Positions 56,739 through 60,673 of a stretch of 60,673 bases of DNA are shown piece after piece (position 1 is the first letter of the stretch; every line of letters begins with the position of its first letter). This DNA comes from an uncultured cyanobacterium (lineage in GTDB: Bacteria > Cyanobacteriota > Cyanobacteriia > Cyanobacteriales > Geitlerinemataceae). The translations under genes and the position numbers were made by a program. Location: positions 1 to 60,673 of the forward strand of contig CALCCD010000024.1 in the NCBI GenBank assembly GCA_937899645.1, written 5' to 3'. The notes below the pieces were generated by a model. That model searched no databases and was not told the origin of the DNA. It was given only the letters and a program-made list of their open reading frames with translations.

Positions 56739-57683
56739 TTAGCGTCCGATCGCCGAGCCGAAGTTCTCATCGTCGGTGCCGAGCAGCATGGCCGGGTGGG
56801 CGCGCAGCGGGTCGCGGACGATCGCCTCGATTTTATAGCCCGCACCGGAACCGATCTCCACAAAGGTCGAGTAGGGCGAGAAGCCATATTCGTTGTAGTC
56901 GCGAGTAAAGCCAAAGCTGCCGATTTCGTAGACGATCGACTCAAACGGGCCGTCGTCGCCATTGTCAGTGGCGGCGGAAACGAAGGTCTGACCGCCGCTG
57001 GTGATGGCGATATCGGAGATGTGGCGAACGTTGCCAATGGGGGCGGGGACGGAGATTTCCTGCGAGCCCAGTGGCTGGACGTTCAAAGAGTCGGGATCGA
57101 ACGTGCCCCAGTAAAGCACGCCCGGATCGGCATCCTTGCCGCGATGGGCCCAGACGAGTAGCGTCCCGATGCCGGACTCGAACAGCTCGATCGACTCCAG
57201 ATTCGAGCCCTCTGGCAGATTCGGCACTTGCCCGGTCGCGACGGGCGTAACGGTCAGCGCCGCGCGATCGACGACCACATGGTAGAAGTCGCCATCACTC
57301 TCGATCGCCAGAAAACTATCCTCGCCGGGAACTGCCGTCAGCCCTTCCAGATCGAACGGTTTCGGCAGCTTGCTGTTCCAGGTCAGTGCCTCGTCCGTTA
57401 GCGCACCGGCTTCCCAGCGCAGCATCCGAAAGCGCGCGGAGGTGCCGTCTTTGTTGTCGTGGGCGACCAGCAACTCGAAGGTGTCGGTGTTGGCATTGCT
57501 GGCCGCGTCGAGCACGGCCATACCGCTGATGCCGTTAAAGATGCCGTCGGGTTCGCTGCGGCCATCGTAGGCGCTCGTCCAGGTTTGGGCGAAGCTCGGC
57601 GCGGCCAGAGTCACAAGCGTAGAGAGGGTCGCCAGGGGGAGGGCGCGGCGGCAGCGGGCGATCGAGCGGTTGAAAAATGGCAT
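56739..57683 (-). CDS. Secreted hypothetical protein, beta-propeller-like
   Basis: The 314-residue protein has a signal peptide (ALPLATLSTLVTLAAPSFA, cleavage near residue 32). The mature part is rich in beta strands with repeated DLEGLTAVPGEDSFLAIESD and SNLESIELFESGIGTLL patterns, as in esterase-like or SdiA-regulated propeller domains. The last ~60 residues include KIEAIVRDPLRAHPAMLLGT. I cannot name a family with certainty. Probably periplasmic or extracellular. It lies 100 bases upstream of the antiporter gene on the same strand. Confidence 0.65.
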   Translation of the reverse strand: MPFFNRSIARCRRALPLATLSTLVTLAAPSFAQTWTSAYDGRSEPDGIFNGISGMAVLDAASNANTDTFELLVAHDNKDGTSARFRMLRWEAGALTDEALTWNSKLPKPFDLEGLTAVPGEDSFLAIESDGDFYHVVVDRAALTVTPVATGQVPNLPEGSNLESIELFESGIGTLLVWAHRGKDADPGVLYWGTFDPDSLNVQPLGSQEISVPAPIGNVRHISDIAITSGGQTFVSAATDNGDDGPFESIVYEIGSFGFTRDYNEYGFSPYSTFVEIGSGAGYKIEAIVRDPLRAHPAMLLGTDDENFGSAIGR

Positions 57684-57832
57684 GGCGAAAAGTTACGGTG
57701 TATGTTTCCAGACGTTGCAGCCAGTCTTAGCGGTCAGTCTTAGCAGTCAGTCCTGAGAATTCAATCTCCCAACGCTTCTCTCCCATCATAGTGAAGTCGC
57801 TCCGGGCAAAAGCCGCCGGGTCTCTCCGACCG

Positions 57833-58060
57833 TCACCCTGCATCTCTGCCGCCCTCCGAGCAGAGCAGCATCCGCGCACCAAACACCATCAGCGCGAAGA
57901 TTTCCGTCGAGCCCTGAGCCGAGGTCGCAGGCCACGAGGCCATATCGACCTCGTAACGTTGGCGGCCCGCCTGTGCGTCGCTCAATGCGCGAGCCGGTAG
58001 GGAGATCGCCAGGGTGGCGAGAACGGCGATCGAACTGATAATCGAAAAACGAGGGATCAT
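57833..58060 (-). CDS. Small secreted protein, possibly truncated
   Basis: The 75-residue frame begins with a clear signal peptide (FSIISSIAVLATLAISLPARA, cleavage near residue 25). The ~50-residue mature part (QRYEVDMASWPATSAQGS and onwards) has no family I recognise. It is short for a secreted protein and may be the remains of a longer gene. It lies between the propeller-like gene and the reductase gene. Confidence 0.45.
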   Translation of the reverse strand: MIPRFSIISSIAVLATLAISLPARALSDAQAGRQRYEVDMASWPATSAQGSTEIFALMVFGARMLLCSEGGRDAG

Positions 58061-58306
58061 AACGATGGGCTGTGAAGTCTAGTCGGTATCAGTGCAGCAG
58101 ATGCGGAGTTTGCTGACTTCCCGTGCGAGTTACTACTTAAGTATCCTGCGATTCCCGAGCGGCTTCCGTGATGTTCGTGGGGCGACAGCGGTGAGAATTA
58201 GCGGCCTTCGGGCGCGATCGCGGCGGGCCCTCGGGCGCGATCGAAGTCACCGGCAAGATTGAGCTAAGCTGGCGAGCGTATTTAAGACCGCACCTCCCAT
58301 CGGACT

Positions 58307-59341
58307 ATGCCGAGCCAGACCGACGCCCCAATCGATCCAGCCGATCGCGACGATCGCGCTCCGCTCGTGTTTCCCGCGATGGGTTGCGGAACCTGGGCCT
58401 GGGGCAATCGCCTGCTCTGGAACTACGATGAGAGCATGGATGCCGAACTCCAGCGCGTCTTCGATCGCTGCGTGGCGGCAGGCGTGACGCTCTTCGACAC
58501 TGGCGACTCCTACGGGACGGGCAAGCTCAGCGGGCGCAGTGAGTCGCTGCTCGGGCAGTTCGCGCGTGAGTATTACGCCAAAAATGCCAGCAATCCAGAC
58601 GCCGATCGCAATCGGCTCTGTCTCGCCACCAAGCTCGCGCCGTTCCCCTGGCGGCTGACGCGCGGCGCAATGGTCACCGCCGGGAAAGCGTCGATCGAGC
58701 GGCTCGGCGCGATCGACCTGGTGCAGCTCCACTGGTCAACCGCCAACTATTTCCCCTGGCAGGAAGGGGCGCTACTCGATGGGCTAATGGATCTGTTCGA
58801 TCGCGGCTTGGTGCGCGGCGTCGGACTCTCAAACTTCGGCGGCAAGCGCCTGCGGAAAGTTCACCAGCGCTTCGCCGATCGGGGCATCGCGATCGCCTCA
58901 CTTCAGGTGCAGTATTCATTACTCTCGACCGCGCCCGTCACCGAGCTGGGCGTTAAAGAAGTTTGCGACGAGCTGGGCATCAAACTCATCGCCTACAGCC
59001 CGCTCGCCCTGGGGCTGCTCACCGGCAAATACCGCGACGACCAGTATCCCGGCGGGCTGCGCGGCTTTCTCTGTCGGCAGATTCTCCCCGGCGCGAAGCC
59101 GTTGCTGGACTGCGTCGAGGCGATCGCCACCGAACGCGGCAAAACGATGGCGCAGGTCGCCCTCAATTGGTGCATGGCAAAAGGCGCGATCCCGATTCCC
59201 GGCGCAAAGACCCTGGCGCAGGCGGAGCAAAATATCGGCGCGCTGGGTTGGTCGCTGGACGGCGGCGAGGTGGAAGCGCTAGACACCACCGCCGCGCGCG
59301 TACCCAAGACGATGGTTCAAAATAACTTCCAGACCCGCTAG
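58307..59341 (+). CDS. Aldo/keto reductase
   Basis: The 344-residue protein is an NADPH-dependent aldo/keto reductase with a TIM-barrel fold: MGCGTWAWG near the start, LFDTGDSYGTGK (Asp and the catalytic Tyr), CLATKLAPFPW (catalytic Lys), DLVQLHW (His), GLSNFG, and the C-terminal cofactor block IPIPGAKTLAQAEQNIGAL. It belongs to the tas/pyridoxal-reductase-like group common in cyanobacteria and plastids. Substrate unknown. A start at the next ATG (residue 25) would still keep the fold. Confidence 0.93.
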   Translation: MPSQTDAPIDPADRDDRAPLVFPAMGCGTWAWGNRLLWNYDESMDAELQRVFDRCVAAGVTLFDTGDSYGTGKLSGRSESLLGQFAREYYAKNASNPDADRNRLCLATKLAPFPWRLTRGAMVTAGKASIERLGAIDLVQLHWSTANYFPWQEGALLDGLMDLFDRGLVRGVGLSNFGGKRLRKVHQRFADRGIAIASLQVQYSLLSTAPVTELGVKEVCDELGIKLIAYSPLALGLLTGKYRDDQYPGGLRGFLCRQILPGAKPLLDCVEAIATERGKTMAQVALNWCMAKGAIPIPGAKTLAQAEQNIGALGWSLDGGEVEALDTTAARVPKTMVQNNFQTR

Positions 59342-59458
59342 CTCAACAAAGTTAATGAGCGCTGAGCGTAGTCGTTGGCGAAGCCTTCGTGCCGCGAATA
59401 GTGCGATGTTGGACTGACCGCGACTCCGCCCAAGTCTCGCACGCTGAGGAAATCGCCC

Positions 59459-60301
59459 GTGACGGCTACCACGATCGACCACCAAACCCCCGACGGCCAA
59501 ACGATCCACACCGCGATCGCCGGAACCGGCGCGCCCCTGCTCTGCCTTCACGGTCACCCCGGAACCGGCGCGTGCTTCGACCCCGTTATGGAGCCGCTGC
59601 GCGATCGCTACCGAATCGTCGCGCCCGACCTGCGCGGCTACGGCCAGAGCCCGACTAAATCTCCCTTCGAGATGGAAGCCCATATTGGCGACCTGATTTC
59701 GCTGCTCGATCGCCTCGAACTCGACACCTGCACGATCGTCGGCTGGTCGCTCGGCGGCATCATCGCAATGGAACTCGCCATCCGCTACCCCGATCGCGTC
59801 AACGCTCTGGCACTGATCGCCACCGCCGCCCGACCCCGCAGCGACCACCCCGCGATCTCGCCCATCGCTCTCGGAATGACCGCGATCGCCGGACTCACCA
59901 GCGCGATCGTGCCTGCTGCTGGATTTTTGCCCGCGATCGCCCAGCGCTCCCTGCTGCGCTACCTCATCAGCCAACACACACCTACAAGCTACAAAAACAT
60001 CGGCCAATACGGCGTCGCGGCCTTCCAGCAGACCACGACCTTCGCCCACCAGGCGCTGAACGCCGCGATCCGCCAGCGCTACGATCGCGAAGCTGACCTG
60101 GGCGCGATCGCCTGTCCGAGCCTCGTGGTCGCCGCCGCCGACGATCGACATATCTGCGCTACCGCCAGCCGCCGCACCGCCGAGCGCCTACCGAACTGCG
60201 AGTGGATTTACTACGAAAACGCCGCGCATCTATTTCCGTGGGAAATGCCCGATCGCCTACGCGCCGACCTAACGAGCTGGCTCGATCGCCACGGGCTATG
60301 A
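59459..60301 (+). CDS. Alpha/beta hydrolase
   Basis: Starting at a GTG at 59459, the 280-residue protein has the alpha/beta hydrolase fold. LLCLHGHPGTGACF forms the oxyanion loop, GWSLGG the nucleophile elbow with its serine, ADDRHI provides the acid, and AAHLFPWEMP the catalytic histidine. It resembles general esterases, haloperoxidase-like or dehalogenase-like enzymes; the substrate is unknown. It follows the reductase by 117 bases, and its stop overlaps the end of the convergent DUF6737-like gene by six bases. Confidence 0.9.
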   Translation: MTATTIDHQTPDGQTIHTAIAGTGAPLLCLHGHPGTGACFDPVMEPLRDRYRIVAPDLRGYGQSPTKSPFEMEAHIGDLISLLDRLELDTCTIVGWSLGGIIAMELAIRYPDRVNALALIATAARPRSDHPAISPIALGMTAIAGLTSAIVPAAGFLPAIAQRSLLRYLISQHTPTSYKNIGQYGVAAFQQTTTFAHQALNAAIRQRYDREADLGAIACPSLVVAAADDRHICATASRRTAERLPNCEWIYYENAAHLFPWEMPDRLRADLTSWLDRHGL

Positions 60302-60532
60302 CGCTTCTTCCGGTTCGCCGCTGACGCGCTGGGCAAAACTGCGGGGCACGATGATGAGGAAAGTCCACCACCACAGCACGATCGGCACGGTCACGATCGC
60401 CGAAAGCCAAACCCGATGCAGCACCAGCCAGCTCCCCGAGACGATCGCCACTCCGGTCAGCACGATCGTCCACGGCTGGCACCACCAGGGTTTTGTCGCC
60501 CAAATATCAGTCTGCCGATCGGTGTTAGTCAT
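60296..60532 (-). CDS. Small membrane protein (DUF6737-like)
   Basis: From the ATG at 60532 this encodes 78 residues. The block IWATKPWWCQPWTIVLTGVA opens the first of two hydrophobic helices; WLVLHRVWLSAIVTVPIVLW follows. The pattern matches a small two-span membrane family of cyanobacteria and plastids that I know as DUF6737. Function unknown. The stop overlaps the end of the convergent hydrolase gene by six bases. Confidence 0.8.
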   Translation of the reverse strand: MTNTDRQTDIWATKPWWCQPWTIVLTGVAIVSGSWLVLHRVWLSAIVTVPIVLWWWTFLIIVPRSFAQRVSGEPEEAS

Positions 60533-60673
60533 ATCTCTCCATCCCACACGAGCACGCTGTCTCTTCCATGCTGACGCGATATCGATGCGATCGCACGATG
60601 AAAGCTGAAATCCAAGCTCTCATACCAAATCCGACTTAGTGAAGAGCGTTAGAGCGATGTGTAGGCCACCAGT
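60533..60673. other. End of window, intergenic with repeat
   Basis: No gene is seen. TCATACCAAATCCGAC at 60620-60635 repeats the element at 4143-4158 with one change. Confidence 0.5.

Noticed and set aside
59279-60151. A 290-residue open frame opposite the alpha/beta hydrolase
   Set aside because: The hydrolase has its full set of motifs; the opposite frame is Gly/Arg/Asp-rich shadow sequence.
1-60673. tRNA genes
   Set aside because: I scanned the gaps for T-loop (GGTTCGAATCC-like) sequences and saw none paired with an acceptor stem; a covariance-model scan was not possible.

Overview
The window is chromosomal DNA of an oxygenic, chlorophyll-a cyanobacterium. It carries psaA, psaB, psaL and psaI (photosystem I), a bilin-forming heme oxygenase, a cyanobacterial-type chorismate lyase, SipA, and several small families found almost only in cyanobacteria (DUF1818, DUF3122, DUF6737-like). 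The DNA is GC-rich and saturated with the HIP1 octamer GCGATCGC and its CGATCG core. No rRNA, tRNA or CRISPR array was recognised. The species cannot be fixed from the sequence alone.

Layout. 0-5 kb: small regulatory and conserved proteins (STAS protein, short hypotheticals, DUF1818 pair, CysC, cupin, DUF3122). 5-10.4 kb: RtcB RNA ligase, a PEP-CTERM surface protein, Dps, heme oxygenase. 10.8-16.6 kb: MnmE, a secreted protein, a DUF218/YdcF membrane protein, chorismate lyase, NanE and an RTX-plus-CAP secreted protein. 17-19.7 kb: an AT-richer MBOAT/SGNH O-acylation pair that looks imported. 20-23.5 kb: an Eco57I-like DNA methyltransferase overlapping a sodium:solute symporter. 23.7-29.5 kb: photosystem I block (psaI on +; psaL, psaB, psaA on -) with a good psaA promoter and several terminators. 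30-37 kb: an acidic-tailed lipoprotein, a secreted hypothetical and a 1493-residue hybrid histidine kinase. 37-39.4 kb: site-2 protease and SipA. 39.4-44.4 kb: five closely packed + strand genes ending in an M23 peptidase/lytic transglycosylase fusion; this looks like an uncharacterised envelope apparatus. 44.4-48.4 kb: Ada-type repair/regulator, a BrnT/RHH toxin-antitoxin locus with an internally deleted toxin, AspS and a Uma2 protein. 48.4-55.6 kb: two Ser/Thr kinases, one a 1800-residue kinase/ATPase/GAF/histidine-kinase fusion. 55.7-60.6 kb: cation antiporter, secreted hypotheticals, aldo/keto reductase, alpha/beta hydrolase and a small membrane protein.

Main points of interest are: (1) the five-gene envelope cluster; (2) psaA-psaB-psaL order with a proline-rich PsaL loop, suggestive of tetrameric photosystem I; (3) a 20-bp-period array of small hairpins running into the psaL stop codon; (4) a hybrid kinase whose HPt domain has Arg in place of the phospho-accepting His; (5) a BrnT toxin reduced to its two ends while the toxin-antitoxin overlap is kept; and (6) three copies of a palindromic intergenic repeat. 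All family assignments are by reading the sequence; no database search was run.
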